Assembly: GCA_963760715.1 (NCBI GenBank)
Contig: CAVXDY010000007.1
Coordinates: 496,001 to 560,000 of the forward strand
Reading direction: 5' to 3'
Source: CAVXDY01 sp963760715
GTDB lineage: Bacteria > Actinomycetota > Thermoleophilia > Miltoncostaeales > Miltoncostaeaceae
Length of the DNA: 64,000 nt
The position numbers were made by a program, and so were the translations under genes. Positions within the stretch are counted from its first letter, which is position 1. Each line of letters starts with the position of its first letter. The notes below the pieces were generated by a model. It was not told the DNA's origin and did no database searches. It worked only from the letters and a program-made list of their open reading frames with translations. Positions 40,433 through 48,842 of this stretch are shown here, piece after piece.

Positions 40433-40454
40433 TCGTTGTGCTTGCCACAACGAT
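40432..40454 (+). terminator. Hairpin after the right att copy, probable original tRNA terminator
   Basis: ATCGTTGTG (the first base shared with the att copy) pairs perfectly with CACAACGAT around a five-base loop. In the uninterrupted chromosome this would sit directly after tRNA-Ala and could end its transcript. Its present place supports 40432 as the insertion boundary. The 260 bases that follow, up to 40714, hold no gene that I can support. Confidence 0.5.
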
Positions 40455-40714
40455 TCCCCTGCTCAAGAAGGGTCCGGCTGTCCGATCGCTCCGGAGGAAC
40501 GGCGCGACGTTCGAACCCTCGGGCGTCATCCCTCGCTGCAACCCCGATCAGGGCTCACCCACCTCGGTTAGATTGCCCGACATCGAGGGAGAGCGGGCCG
40601 AGGCGTCAACCCGGACGATCTCACCAAGGACGCAGCCTTGGTCGGCCGCGCCTCGCCGGGCCATCAGCTCGCTCCCGACTGACCACCGCCTCACCCGACC
40701 AGAGGAGTCACGCC

Positions 40715-41173
40715 ATGATCGAGCTGGTCAACGCGAACGACCGCCGCGCCGTCCGCAACAAGGACAATATCCTTGCGTTCTACGACCTGATGATCAACCA
40801 GAAGAAGTCCGAGGAGGCCGCCGCCAAGTACCTCAGCCCCTCCTACATCCAGCACAACCCGCTCGTGCCGGACGGCGCCGACGCGCTCGGAGGGTTCTTC
40901 GGACAGGTCACGAAGGAGCGCGCCCGTCCCCGGGTCGTGGTCCACCGCATCATCGCCGTCGGCGACTACGTGTGGGCGCACGTGAACTTCCTCGGCCTGT
41001 TCAACGACGACCCCGACGACCAGGGGCTCGCCGGTGTCGATATCTTCAAGATGGACGCCGACGGGATGGCGATCGAGCACTGGGACGCCCTGCAGGTCGT
41101 CGGCAACCCGACCAACGCCGCCCCGTGGTTCGCGCCCGACGTCCCCCGCGCCAACCCGAACGGGATGTTCTGA
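40715..41173 (+). CDS. NTF2/SnoaL-like protein
   Basis: A 152-residue protein starting at ATG 40715 behind AGAGGAG. It matches the predicted SnoaL-like aldol condensation-catalysing group (COG4922). Typical elements are NILAFYDLMINQKKSEEAAA, YLSPSYIQHNPLVPDGADAL, VHRIIAVGDYVWAHVNFLGL, GVDIFKMDADGMAIEHWDAL and QVVGNPTNAAPWF. These are cytosolic cone-shaped alpha+beta barrels with mixed roles. The HNP and EHWD elements line the pocket. It stands alone among degraded DNA and is intact. Confidence 0.88.
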   Translation: MIELVNANDRRAVRNKDNILAFYDLMINQKKSEEAAAKYLSPSYIQHNPLVPDGADALGGFFGQVTKERARPRVVVHRIIAVGDYVWAHVNFLGLFNDDPDDQGLAGVDIFKMDADGMAIEHWDALQVVGNPTNAAPWFAPDVPRANPNGMF

Positions 41174-41810
41174 ACCGGGAACCCGAAATCTCGAAGCGCC
41201 GGTCCGGGGCGTCGAGCCGTGAACCGGCCGCCCAGCGGGGCGCGCCGCCCGATGAAGAGCAGCCCGCCGCTGCGACCGGCGTTGGCCGCGTCCGTCAACG
41301 TGGTGCACGGGCAGCCGAGCGCCGCCCCGTCCTCGACGTTCGACCCTTCAGGCCGCTGCGCCGATGGCCATCACCTCCTCGGCCTCGGTGGGCAGCTCGC
41401 CATCGTTACCCTGGGGCGCGCGCGCCTGGCCAGCGAGTCCGGAGCCGGTGCGCCATTTCGACAGCCGGCTCCTGGATGCATGGATCTGAGACGTCCGCGT
41501 CGGCGTCCTGCCTCGAGAAGCTCGAGGCGGGGGGCCGAAGCCAGCGGCTCACCCGAGACCGTCTCAAGGCGCTCGATGCTCCACCTGCCCGAACTCGCGC
41601 CCACGAACGCAACGCTCAACGGCAGCATCAGGCAACCGCAACGACGATTCCCTCCGTCCCGGCATGTAGGTGCATCTGGCTCGGGAGCGGCTACCCCGTG
41701 GAGCGCGGATGCGCTGTGCCAAGATATCCTCCAGCATGAGCTGCCCGCTCGCGATCCCCCGTCTCCTCCCGCCGCGACCCGCGCGGGGTCCCGGCTCCAT
41801 CCCCTCGCTC
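41174..41810. other. 637 bases without a supportable gene
   Basis: Open frames exist on both strands but none shows convincing codon use or a domain. A minus-strand frame ending near 41350 gives a plausible C-terminus (SELPTEAEEVMAIGAAA followed by a stop), and a nearby frame reads LPLSVAFVGASSGRWSIERL. These may be pieces of one decayed minus-strand gene that I cannot identify. Confidence 0.4.
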
Positions 41811-42209
41811 GTGCGGGCGACGCTTTGGCGAAACGGTACGCGGGGCTTGGAGCGCGGCCCGCTGGTTGCGGTGGGCCTTGATAGTCCGTCCCGGATCGTG
41901 GCGGTGAACCGGTCGCTAGTGTGGTGCCGCCGCTACGGGGGGCTCGCTGGGCTCTTCCGAAAGGACCGGGGGCCGTCGAAAGAGCTCGGGCGAGCGCTCT
42001 GCGACGAGGTAAAGCGGCGATTCGGCTGTGAGGGGTTCCTCACGACCGACGAGCTGCCGCGCTACGGGATCGGCCGCGAGTCGCGCCAAGCGATCCTGAC
42101 TGCGGCCGGAGCGTCCAGCGGCGACTGCGTCGCCGTCTACGCCTACTCTGAGGACCTCGCTCGGGAGATTGACGAGTACCTTCACGCGCGGCTCCGCAGC
42201 ATGCTCTAA
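41811..42209 (+). CDS. Orphan GAD-like domain protein
   Basis: A 132-residue protein if GTG 41811 is the start; the frame is open further upstream but the sequence there is low-quality. Residues about 35-130 resemble the GAD domain inserted in archaeal GatE and bacterial AspRS: AGLFRKDRGPSKELGRALCD, CEGFLTTDELPRYGIGRESR and DCVAVYAYSEDLAREIDEYL. The run TDELPRYGI is close to the conserved (H/T)(T/S)DELPAYGI of GatE. No tRNA-amidotransferase or synthetase domains flank it, so it is either a remnant of such a gene or a free-standing domain. The match is from memory of the family and not verified by search. Confidence 0.5.
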   Translation: MRATLWRNGTRGLERGPLVAVGLDSPSRIVAVNRSLVWCRRYGGLAGLFRKDRGPSKELGRALCDEVKRRFGCEGFLTTDELPRYGIGRESRQAILTAAGASSGDCVAVYAYSEDLAREIDEYLHARLRSML

Positions 42210-42232
42210 GAACTTGTTTCAGAGTGACCTGA

Positions 42233-42613
42233 GCCGTCGCCCGCCCGCTGGCGCGGCTCGCCCGGGCTGAGGCGCTGGTGCAGCTGGATCGCTGCCAGGA
42301 GGCCGAGGAGGAGGTGCAGGCGACGGCGCTGGAGCCGGTCGGTCCGAGCGACTTCCCGGACACCCTGGTTCCGCGGCTCACCCGCGTGCAGGGGCTGATC
42401 GCCGCGGCGCGCGGCGATCGGGCCCTGGCGGGCATGCGGCTGAGAGAGGCGGCCGAGGGCTGGCGCCAACGGCTCGACCGCTCGGCCGACGGGGACCGCT
42501 ACGCGGCCAGCCTGACCGATCTTGGCCGCCCTCCGGCGGCGGGCCTGGTGGAGCCCGACCGAGAGCTCGAGCGGGTGCTCGCCGAGTTGCGCGCGCTCGA
42601 GGAAAGAGAGTGA
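42233..42613 (+). pseudogene. C-terminal fragment of a TPR-type regulator
   Basis: The frame opens at 42233 after a stop and has no proper start; GTG 42278 is the first. It reads LARLARAEALVQLDRCQEAE, then FPDTLVPRLTRVQGLIAAAR and GDRALAGMRLREAAEGWRQR. This is the tetratricopeptide C-terminus seen in large AfsR/LuxR/SARP-like ATPase regulators or cyclases. The N-terminal several hundred residues are missing, so it is a truncated relic. The bases just upstream (42210-42232) may be an insertion-sequence boundary. Confidence 0.6.
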
Positions 42614-42653
42614 CGCGACCTCGCGGCTTGCCATCCCTCTCTGACGTGAGCTC

Positions 42654-42809
42654 TGATCTGCCCCCGGTTCCGTGGAGTCGTGATTACAAGGGTTCCGCCC
42701 CAGAAGCGGGTGCGGTGAGGGCCGGTTCGTCAGGAGCGTAGAGGGCCTCGAACTCGGCCGGTGGGATGTCGCCGAGTGACTCGTGCAGGCGGGCGGTGTT
42801 GAACCAGCC
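42654..42809 (-). pseudogene. IS3-family transposase 3' end with terminal repeat
   Basis: The minus strand from 42809 to the stop at 42684 reads GWFNTARLHESLGDIPPAEF and then EALYAPDEPALTAP, ending ASGAEPL. This is the C-terminal tail of IS3-family integrase-type transposases. Outside the stop, TGATCTGCCCCCGGTTCCGT at 42654-42673 resembles the TGA...CCCC terminal inverted repeats of that family. The rest of the element is gone and the fragment abuts an IS630-like piece at about 42810. Confidence 0.75.
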
Positions 42810-42823
42810 CCGTGTCGGATCTC

Positions 42824-42964
42824 ATGGTCACTCCTTCTGGCGCTTCCGGCGACCGCTCCCGTCAGATCGCTCAGCCGTTCGAGTGGACCTTCGCCCGCGG
42901 CGACCTCGACCGCCTGCTTGCCCGGATCGAGTCTCACGAGCCGGGGGCTCGGGTCAACCGCTGA
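42824..42964 (+). pseudogene. IS630-family transposase 3' fragment
   Basis: A 46-residue frame from ATG 42824. After a short unrelated start it reads AQPFEWTFARGDLDRLLARI and ends ESHEPGARVNR. The FEWxFxxxDLxxLLxRI pattern followed by a basic tail is the usual C-terminus of IS630-type transposases. The catalytic DDE domain is absent. It directly follows the IS3 remnant and ends inside the convergent marR gene. Confidence 0.6.
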
Positions 42965-43433
42965 TGCGGCCGGGGCGGAGCGGGCGTGCGTGTGCGCTGA
43001 TCTTTTCGAGAGCGCGGGTGAGGGCCTTGGTGTCGGCTTCGGTGAGGTGCTGTGAGAAGTGTCGTTCGATTCCGTCTCGGTGGTAGCGGCGGGCGCGTTC
43101 CATCGTCTCGGTGCCCTTGTCGGTGAGGACGACGAGGATCGTGCGCCGGTCGTGTTTGGGGCGGAGGCGGCGGACGAGCCCGTCCTCTTCCATTCGGTCG
43201 ACGACACGGGTGAAGCCGCTCTTGCTGTAGAGGATCTGTTCGGCGAGCTCGTTCATCGGGATGCCTTCGGGTGATTCCTCGAGGTGAACGAGGACGTCGT
43301 ACCAGCGCTGCGGGATGCCCACGGCCTGCTCGAGCTCGGTGTCGAGCACGTCCCCAAGCGCAAGCGCGCTCTCGAAGAAGAGGCGCCAGCAGTGCAGCCG
43401 CTCGCGCGAGGGGCTTGACAAGGTTTGTTCCAT
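42954..43433 (-). CDS. MarR-family transcriptional regulator
   Basis: A 159-residue winged-helix repressor. The dimerisation helix includes LHCWRLFFESALALGDVLDT. The recognition region is SPEGIPMNELAEQILYSKSG followed by FTRVVDRMEEDGLVRRLRPK, and the wing is HDRRTILVVLTDKGTETMER. This is the standard MarR order. It faces the divergent cupin gene across 76 bases that contain repeated GCAAC/GTTGC motifs, so it probably controls both. Its 3' end overlaps the IS630 remnant by 11 bases. Confidence 0.92.
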   Translation of the reverse strand: MEQTLSSPSRERLHCWRLFFESALALGDVLDTELEQAVGIPQRWYDVLVHLEESPEGIPMNELAEQILYSKSGFTRVVDRMEEDGLVRRLRPKHDRRTILVVLTDKGTETMERARRYHRDGIERHFSQHLTEADTKALTRALEKISAHARPLRPGRISG

Positions 43434-43450
43434 CTAGGATAGTCCTCTCT

Positions 43451-43477
43451 GCAACCGTTGCTCTCTAGACCGTTGCA
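43451..43477. promoter_or_regulatory. GCAAC/GTTGC repeats between marR and the cupin gene
   Basis: GCAAC-C-GTTGC (43451-43461) is a perfect small palindrome, and GTTGCA recurs at 43472-43477. Both lie in the middle of the divergent intergenic region. They are the best candidates for the MarR-family operator. Confidence 0.45.
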
Positions 43478-43509
43478 CAGCATATCACCGGCGAGGAAAG
43501 GAGTGGGCA

Positions 43510-44022
43510 ATGAGCACCATCTCACCGCAGAGAGCCCAACTCGGGTACGCGCTCGACGAGAACGAAGGCGAGGCGTTCTGGTTGCTCGGCATGCTGCAGA
43601 CGATCAAGATCAGCCGCGACGACACGGCCGGGCAGTACGGTCTGATCGAGATCGTCGCGCCCGCGGGCATCGGCTCTCCGTGGCACGTCCACCCCGAGGA
43701 GGACGAGTGGTTCTACGTCCTCGAGGGCGAGATGACCTTCTGGGTCGCGGACGCCCAGCTTTCCCTGAAAGCCGGTTCGTTCGCATTCGGCCCGAAGGGC
43801 GTTCCGCACACGTTCTACGCCGAGGCCGGCGGAGCGAGGGCGCTGGTCGGCTTGGCGCCGATGCAGTTCGAGGGATTCCTGCGTGAGGTCGGTGAGCCGG
43901 CCCCCGAACGCGTCGTGCCGCCGCCGCTCGAGGGCCACCCCGACATGGCGCGGCTCGCCCCGATCGCCAAGCAAAACGGGTTCGAGATCCTTGGCCCCCC
44001 AGGCCCCCCGCCCGGCCACTAA
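43510..44022 (+). CDS. Cupin-domain protein
   Basis: A 170-residue single-domain cupin starting at ATG 43510 behind GAGGAAAGGAG. The two cupin motifs are PAGIGSPWHVHPEEDEWFYV, with paired His and Glu as metal ligands, and GSFAFGPKGVPHTFYAEAG, with the final His. It resembles quercetin 2,3-dioxygenase-like proteins. It is likely soluble and metal-dependent, with an unknown substrate. It is divergent from a MarR regulator and is followed after 18 bases by a hairpin terminator. Confidence 0.9.
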   Translation: MSTISPQRAQLGYALDENEGEAFWLLGMLQTIKISRDDTAGQYGLIEIVAPAGIGSPWHVHPEEDEWFYVLEGEMTFWVADAQLSLKAGSFAFGPKGVPHTFYAEAGGARALVGLAPMQFEGFLREVGEPAPERVVPPPLEGHPDMARLAPIAKQNGFEILGPPGPPPGH

Positions 44023-44040
44023 CCCAACAACACCTAAGGG

Positions 44041-44072
44041 GTGCGCCCGCTCCTGCGGCGAGCCGGGCGCAC
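44041..44072 (+). terminator. Hairpin terminator after the cupin gene
   Basis: GTGCGCCCG (44041-44049) pairs perfectly with CGGGCGCAC (44064-44072), with additional CTC/GAG pairing inside. It begins 18 bases past the cupin stop. The following bases to 44296 contain no gene that I can support. Confidence 0.65.
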
Positions 44073-44296
44073 GCTCTACCGCTACCCAGCCGACGCCGAG
44101 AGCCCCCCCACCTTGCACGGGGATTAGACCCTGCGCCGACCCTGCGGACCCTCGGGAGACCCTGCCGTAGAGGGTCAAGGCGACACGCCGGGGCGCCGCG
44201 CCTCCGCGGCCACGGCGACGGGCCGGATCATCAAGAGTGGAGACCCTCCGCAGGCCGAGGCCGAACGACCGGCTCTGTCCCATCGACTCGGGCCCC

Positions 44297-44641
44297 TCAC
44301 AATTCCTCGCAGGTCGCGACGTAGACACCGCGTCGGAGCCTCTCGAATCTCGGCGGGTCGGCCGCGGCCCCCGCGGCGAGCGCAGCCTTCACGGACGTCC
44401 AGCACAACCCCTGGCCGATCAGCCGCTCTGCGGCGGCGTGGACCTCGCGGGCTCGCATGGGCCTCGCGGCCGCCTCCAGAACTCTGATGACGGTCTCAAG
44501 GACCGGGCTTGGGCGAGGTGGAGTGGGCCGAGCGGAGGCGGGTGTGAGCGTCGCCCGGGCAACCAACCGAGAGTGGTGAGCGGCCACATTCCTGAGCCGT
44601 GCAGGGCTTTCGTGGTTCGAGAGTGCCCCGTTTAGTTCCAT
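44297..44641 (-). CDS. Small winged-helix (HARE-HTH-like) protein
   Basis: A 114-residue protein with ATG at 44641, beginning MELNGALSNHESPARLRNVA. Residues about 45-112 form a winged-helix pattern: VLETVIRVLEAAARPMRARE, VHAAAERLIGQGLCWTSVKA and PPRFERLRRGVYVA. Similar short proteins occur repeatedly in this kind of genome, often near mobile DNA, and may regulate or accompany defence or transposition genes. No catalytic residues are visible. Function unknown. Confidence 0.6.
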   Translation of the reverse strand: MELNGALSNHESPARLRNVAAHHSRLVARATLTPASARPTPPRPSPVLETVIRVLEAAARPMRAREVHAAAERLIGQGLCWTSVKAALAAGAAADPPRFERLRRGVYVATCEEL

Positions 44642-44653
44642 CGCGAGAGAGCG

Positions 44654-44791
44654 ATGCGGTCAGCCCAGAGGAGACGCGGCGGGCTGACGGTTGACGCCGC
44701 GGCCATGCGCACGGCCGGCCACGCTTTCTCCCAGGCCGCCAACGGCGTCTGGCTGACCGACCACGGGCAGCCCGGCTACCTGTCGGGCTGG
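44654..44791 (+). pseudogene. KptA (RNA 2'-phosphotransferase) C-terminal fragment
   Basis: The plus frame from ATG 44654 reads RRGGLTVDAAAMRTAGHAFS and then QAANGVWLTDHGQPGYLSGW. This matches the end of Tpt1/KptA enzymes (LTVDAxxMxxxGHxFxxSxNGVWLTxxVPPxYL). Everything before that, including the RNA- and NAD-binding parts, is missing. The frame runs on into the convergent rph gene, so the fragment probably ends near 44790. Confidence 0.6.
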
Positions 44792-47392
44792 CCCGGCGAG
44801 GGCAGGATCTCGACGTACCCGTCCGTTCCATGCACGCGGATCCGCTGCCCATCCCGGATCAGCCGGGTGGCATGCTCCACCCCCACGACGGCCGGCAAGC
44901 CGTACTCCCGTGCGATCACCGCGCCATGGGTCATCAGGCCCCCCACCTCCGTCACCAGGCCCTTGATCGCGACGAACAGGGGCGTCCAGCTGGGGTCCGT
45001 GTAGGCGGTGACCAGGATGTCGCCCGCTTCGAGATCGGCCTCCGCCATGTCCAGGATGACGCGGGCCCGCCCCTCGATGGTCCCGGCGGAGACCGGTAGG
45101 CCGACCAGCGCGCCGGCCGGCAGATCGTCGCGTCGGTACGCCCCGGCGACGACCTCGCCATCCGACGTGAGCACCCGGGGCGGCGTGAGCGCTTGATACG
45201 ACCTGAACGCGTCCTTGCGCTGGCGGATGAGCTGGTCATCCACCTGGTTCGTGCGCACGACGTCGTGGAGCTCCTGGAACGTGAGGTAGAAGATGTCTTC
45301 CTTCTCACGAAGCACGTGGGCCTGCACGAGGCGCTCGGCTTCTTCCAGCAAGGCCTGCTTGTAGACGAAGTAGCGGCTGACCATGCCGTACTTCGGATAC
45401 TCCCGGTACCCGATGAAGGTCCGGACCCGGTCGATCATCCGCTTGGTCTCTTCGGCCTTCCGCTCCCCGTCCGGCAAGGCCCGCAAGCGCTCCAGCAGCT
45501 CCTGTTCCTTCTTCCACGCCTCCTGCCGCCCTTGCTCGAAGCGCCGCTCGCCGGCGCCCGGCTCGAAGTTCTTGATGTTGCCGAGGATCACGGGCACGAG
45601 CGTGGTGGGGCGTTCGCTCCAACGCGGCCTCGTGATGTCGATCTCGCCGACGCAGCGCATGCCGTACTTGTCGAGGTAGGCCCGGATGGCGTCTCGCGCT
45701 TCCCGCCCGCCCGCGAGCTTCGGCAGCTCGTCCAGGAAGCCCTCGTCCTCGACGTGCTGCAGAAAGGCCACCACCTCCGGATGCGGGCGGATCACGTCCG
45801 CGACGTCCAGGAGCGCCAGCCCCATCTCCGACGTGACGTTGTGGGGGACGGACTGCGTGAGCGTGTCGGCCGCGTTCTTCTCGCCCAGCCACGCCTGCAG
45901 CTGCTCGTTGAGCCACCAGGTGGCCTCCATCGCCGCCATGATCACCTGATGGCTCCGCGGATCGAACAGGATCCGCTTCAGCTCCTGGATGTCCGCCAGG
46001 ATGAAGTCGAGCAGCGCCGATCCGGACTTCGTCCGGATGTCGCGCTTCAAGGCGGCGATGGAGGCCTGGCTGCGCTCGATCAGCTCGGCGACGATGGCCG
46101 GATCGGTCTCGATCGGGGCGGGCGCGCCGCCGGCCGGCGCCCCGCCGGGACCCTCGTCCGGGAGCGACGGGATGAAGTCGCCGCGGTCGAGGACGGTCTG
46201 CAGCGCGTCCCCGATCAGCGGATCGGCTCTCCCCAGGACCTCCAGGAGGCCGGCGCGGCTCGCCGGCGACGCCAGGCGCCTGGGTGACGTCGACGAACAG
46301 CCTCCCGCCGGCCTCGTACATCGGCCGCGGGGTCGTCAGCTGCCACAGGGAGAGCCCCAGGGGCTTCATGGGGTCGGTCATCATCTGCTGATGACCGACG
46401 GAGACGTAGACGTGGTTCTCTCGGTCGCCGGCCGCGGGGATGGGGAACAGCGTGGTGATCGGCCGGCTCTGGACGATCTGGAAGTCGTCGTCGACCAGGC
46501 ACCATTCGATGTCCTGGGGGCGGCCGAAGTGCGCTTCGATCCGCCGGCCCAGCTGCGCGAGCCGCACGACCTGCGCATCCGTCAGCGCCGGCTGCTCCTG
46601 CCGCTCCGGCTCGATCGCCTGTTCCTGCGTCCCGCCTGCCGGCGAGGCGTGGATGGCAAGCTGCTTGGTGGCGACCGCCTTGGCGACGACCTCGCCGTCC
46701 CGCACCTTGTAGACGTCCGCGTTCACCAGGCCGGAGACCAGGGCCTCGCCGAGGCCGAAGCTGGCCTCCACGGAGGCGACCTTCCGGTTGCCCGTGACGG
46801 GGTCGGCCGTGAACAGGATGCCGGCCGCCTGCGGGAAGACCATCTGCTGCACGACCACGGCCATGTGGACCTTCCGGTGGTCGAAGCCGTTCCGCAGGCG
46901 GTAGGTCACGGCCCGCTCGGTGAAGAGCGAGGCCCAGCACCGGCTGACGTGCTGGAGGATCGCCGCCGGCCCCACGACGTTCAGGTACGTGTCCTGCTGG
47001 CCCGCGAAGGAGGCCGTCGGCAGGTCCTCCGCCGTCGCGCTGGATCGGACGGCGTAGGCGGCTTGCTCGCCGAGCCGGGCGAGCGCGCGGGTGATCGCCG
47101 CCGCCAGATCGTCGGGGATGGCGATCCCTTCGAGGGTCCGGCGGATCTCCGCGCTGAGCGCGCGGATCGCCTCCCGGTCGTCCGGCTTCAGGCGCGACAG
47201 CCGATCGAGCCGATCGTCGATCGACGGCGCTTCCGCCATGATCCGCCGGAAGGCGTCCGTCGTCACGCAGAAGCCGGCCGGCACGCGGATGCCTTCGATC
47301 CGCGAAAGCTCCCCCAGGTGCGCGCCCTTGCCGCCAACGACCGCGACCTGCGTCTGGTCGATCTCCTGGAAACCCAACACGTAGCGGCCCAT
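44776..47392 (-). pseudogene. rph: Rifamycin phosphotransferase (Rph), +1 frameshift near 46280
   Basis: Two adjoining minus-strand frames make one Rph-type phosphotransferase. The start is ATG 47392 behind GGGAGGTGAG. The first part holds the ATP-grasp domain (VVGGKGAHLGELSRIEGIRV, AVRSSATAEDLPTASFAGQQ, YVSVGHQQMMTDPMKPLGLS). After GRLFVDVTQ the frame shifts; the second reads LASPASRAGLLEVLG and runs to the swivelling His domain (TEVGGLMTHGAVIAREYGLP). The span is 2617 bases, 872 codons plus exactly one base, so a single inserted base in 46271-46283 explains it. The enzyme would phosphorylate rifamycins using ATP. It is either freshly inactivated or a sequencing error. Confidence 0.85.
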
Positions 47393-47804
47393 CCGCTCAC
47401 CTCCCTCTCGTTTTCTCGCTTGCGGCCGGTGACTGCCTTCGCCGCCACCGCGACCGACCACCCCTTCTTGCTGCTCCTGTCCTCTGGTTCCGGCTTGCGG
47501 AGGGCGATCATGCGGCACGAACCAGGGCCTCATGAGGCCCGCGGATCAGGTATAAATTCGTGGTGGAGGGCACGAGTAGCTCCCCGTCGCCACGTGCGAC
47601 GACGGGCCCGTGTCAGCGTCGGCCGGCCATGCTCCCCCGCCCGAAGCCGGTGATTGATGAGGGAGGTGGTCGCGGCGGACTGCCTCTGCGCTCGTCGGCT
47701 CGGCGGACCGGAGGGCCGTGAGCTTGCCTCGCGCGAGCCGGCTGACGGATGATCGCGAGCGGCTCGGGCCTTCCGACCAAGCGAGACAACGAGCGGGGGG
47801 GACG
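47393..47804. other. Divergent intergenic region between rph and a secreted protein
   Basis: About 410 bases with no gene I can support. It must carry the promoters of both neighbours. GCTTGCGG occurs at 47429-47436 and again at 47493-47500, reminiscent of part of the rifamycin-associated element found before rph genes, but the full palindrome is not present. An AT-rich GTATAAATTC lies at about 47550. Confidence 0.4.
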
Positions 47805-48668
47805 ATGAGGGCGCAAGGATCCGGTAGACGCCGCGGGCTCCGGTCCGGCATCGGGGCCTGCATCGCGGTCGCGATGCTCGCCAGCCTCGGGCTCGCCGCG
47901 GCGAGCGGGGTCGGTCGCCAGGACGCGGCGACACAGAGCATCGAGGTCACGCTCGGCAAGGGCACGACGACCGTCAGCGGCGCCGACACCCTCGTGGCCG
48001 GCCTGACCAAGATCACGGCGCGCAACACCGGGAGCGCCCCGGCGAGCTTCCTCCTCGGGCGCCTGCGCCCCGGAAAGACGTTCGCCGACCTGCAGGCCGC
48101 CGCGCAGCGCACCGATCAGATCCCCGAGGGGGTCGTGATCGTGTCGACGTCGTTCTTCGGCGTCGCTCCGGGGAAGAGCTTCGTCACCACCATCAAGCTG
48201 CCGGCCGGCGACTACGTCACCGCCCAGCCGCCCAACCAGGGCAAGGGGGTCGGCCCCTCCGCGCAGTTCAGCATCGCCAACGGGACGGCCGGCGGATCGC
48301 CCCCGGCGACCACCGGTACCGTGGTGCTCTACGACTACGGCATCAACGCGCCGAAGTCGATCTCCGGCCGGGGGACGCTCAAGATCAACAACATCGGCCA
48401 GAACTACCACTTCCTCGAGTCGTTGCGGCTCAACCCCGGGGTGAACGCGGACCAGGTCGTCGCCGACATCCGCGCCGGCAGGCTCAACGGACAGCCCCCC
48501 GGCCAGGGGTTCTCGATCATCGGGGTCGTCGCTCCGAGCGCGATCAACTACGTGAAGACCAACCTTCCGCCCGGCTCGTACGTGATCGCCTGCTTCAACT
48601 CCAACCGGCACAGCGCCGGGCACAACCACAGCCAGTACGGGATGGTCCGCAAGCTGATCGTGAAGTAG
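47805..48668 (+). CDS. Secreted cupredoxin-like protein
   Basis: A 287-residue exported protein. ATG 47805 is chosen because it places a basic start and hydrophobic segment (SGIGACIAVAMLASLGLAAA) as a signal peptide. Two beta-rich repeats follow: SIEVTLGKGTTTVSGADTLV with VAPGKSFVTTIKLPAGDYVT, and TVVLYDYGINAPKSISGRGT with LPPGSYVIACFNSNRHSAGH. The C-terminus contains Cys, several His and Met (HNHSQYGMVRKLIVK) in cupredoxin-like spacing, so a copper site is possible. It is followed by a 13 bp stem terminator and then another cupredoxin gene. Confidence 0.75.
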   Translation: MRAQGSGRRRGLRSGIGACIAVAMLASLGLAAASGVGRQDAATQSIEVTLGKGTTTVSGADTLVAGLTKITARNTGSAPASFLLGRLRPGKTFADLQAAAQRTDQIPEGVVIVSTSFFGVAPGKSFVTTIKLPAGDYVTAQPPNQGKGVGPSAQFSIANGTAGGSPPATTGTVVLYDYGINAPKSISGRGTLKINNIGQNYHFLESLRLNPGVNADQVVADIRAGRLNGQPPGQGFSIIGVVAPSAINYVKTNLPPGSYVIACFNSNRHSAGHNHSQYGMVRKLIVK

Positions 48669-48677
48669 ATCGGCCCA

Positions 48678-48711
48678 AGCGCTCGGGCTCTGCCGGTCGA
48701 GCCCGAGCGCT
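48678..48711 (+). terminator. Hairpin terminator, 13 bp stem
   Basis: AGCGCTCGGGCTC (48678-48690) pairs perfectly with GAGCCCGAGCGCT (48699-48711) around an eight-base loop, ten bases after the stop. It separates the two cupredoxin-like genes. Confidence 0.75.
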
Positions 48712-48842
48712 GCGCCATTCGACGACCAGAAGGGCTTCGACGCCATCAACGGGCGCGCATCCATAGCCGTCCACGTCCACGGGCACGAGACGGTCGGGCT
48801 CTGCCGGGTGTCGCGCTGATCGCGCTCGCCGCCCACCCGGCC

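Noticed and set aside
37859..41173. A single plus-strand open frame of 1104 codons running from within tRNA-Ala through fic and the methyltransferase
   Set aside because: It is antisense to two clear genes and includes the tRNA. Only its last 152 codons, from ATG 40715, are a real gene (NTF2-like).
42206..43207. Minus-strand frame of 333 codons across the transposon debris
   Set aside because: Ser/Arg/Pro-rich with no domain. It runs through the TPR fragment, the IS remnants and the marR end in the wrong frame.
47420..47510. Rifamycin-associated element (RAE) before rph
   Set aside because: GCTTGCGG occurs twice, but the full palindrome described for RAE, with its right arm, is not present. 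I would not call the site without a profile search.
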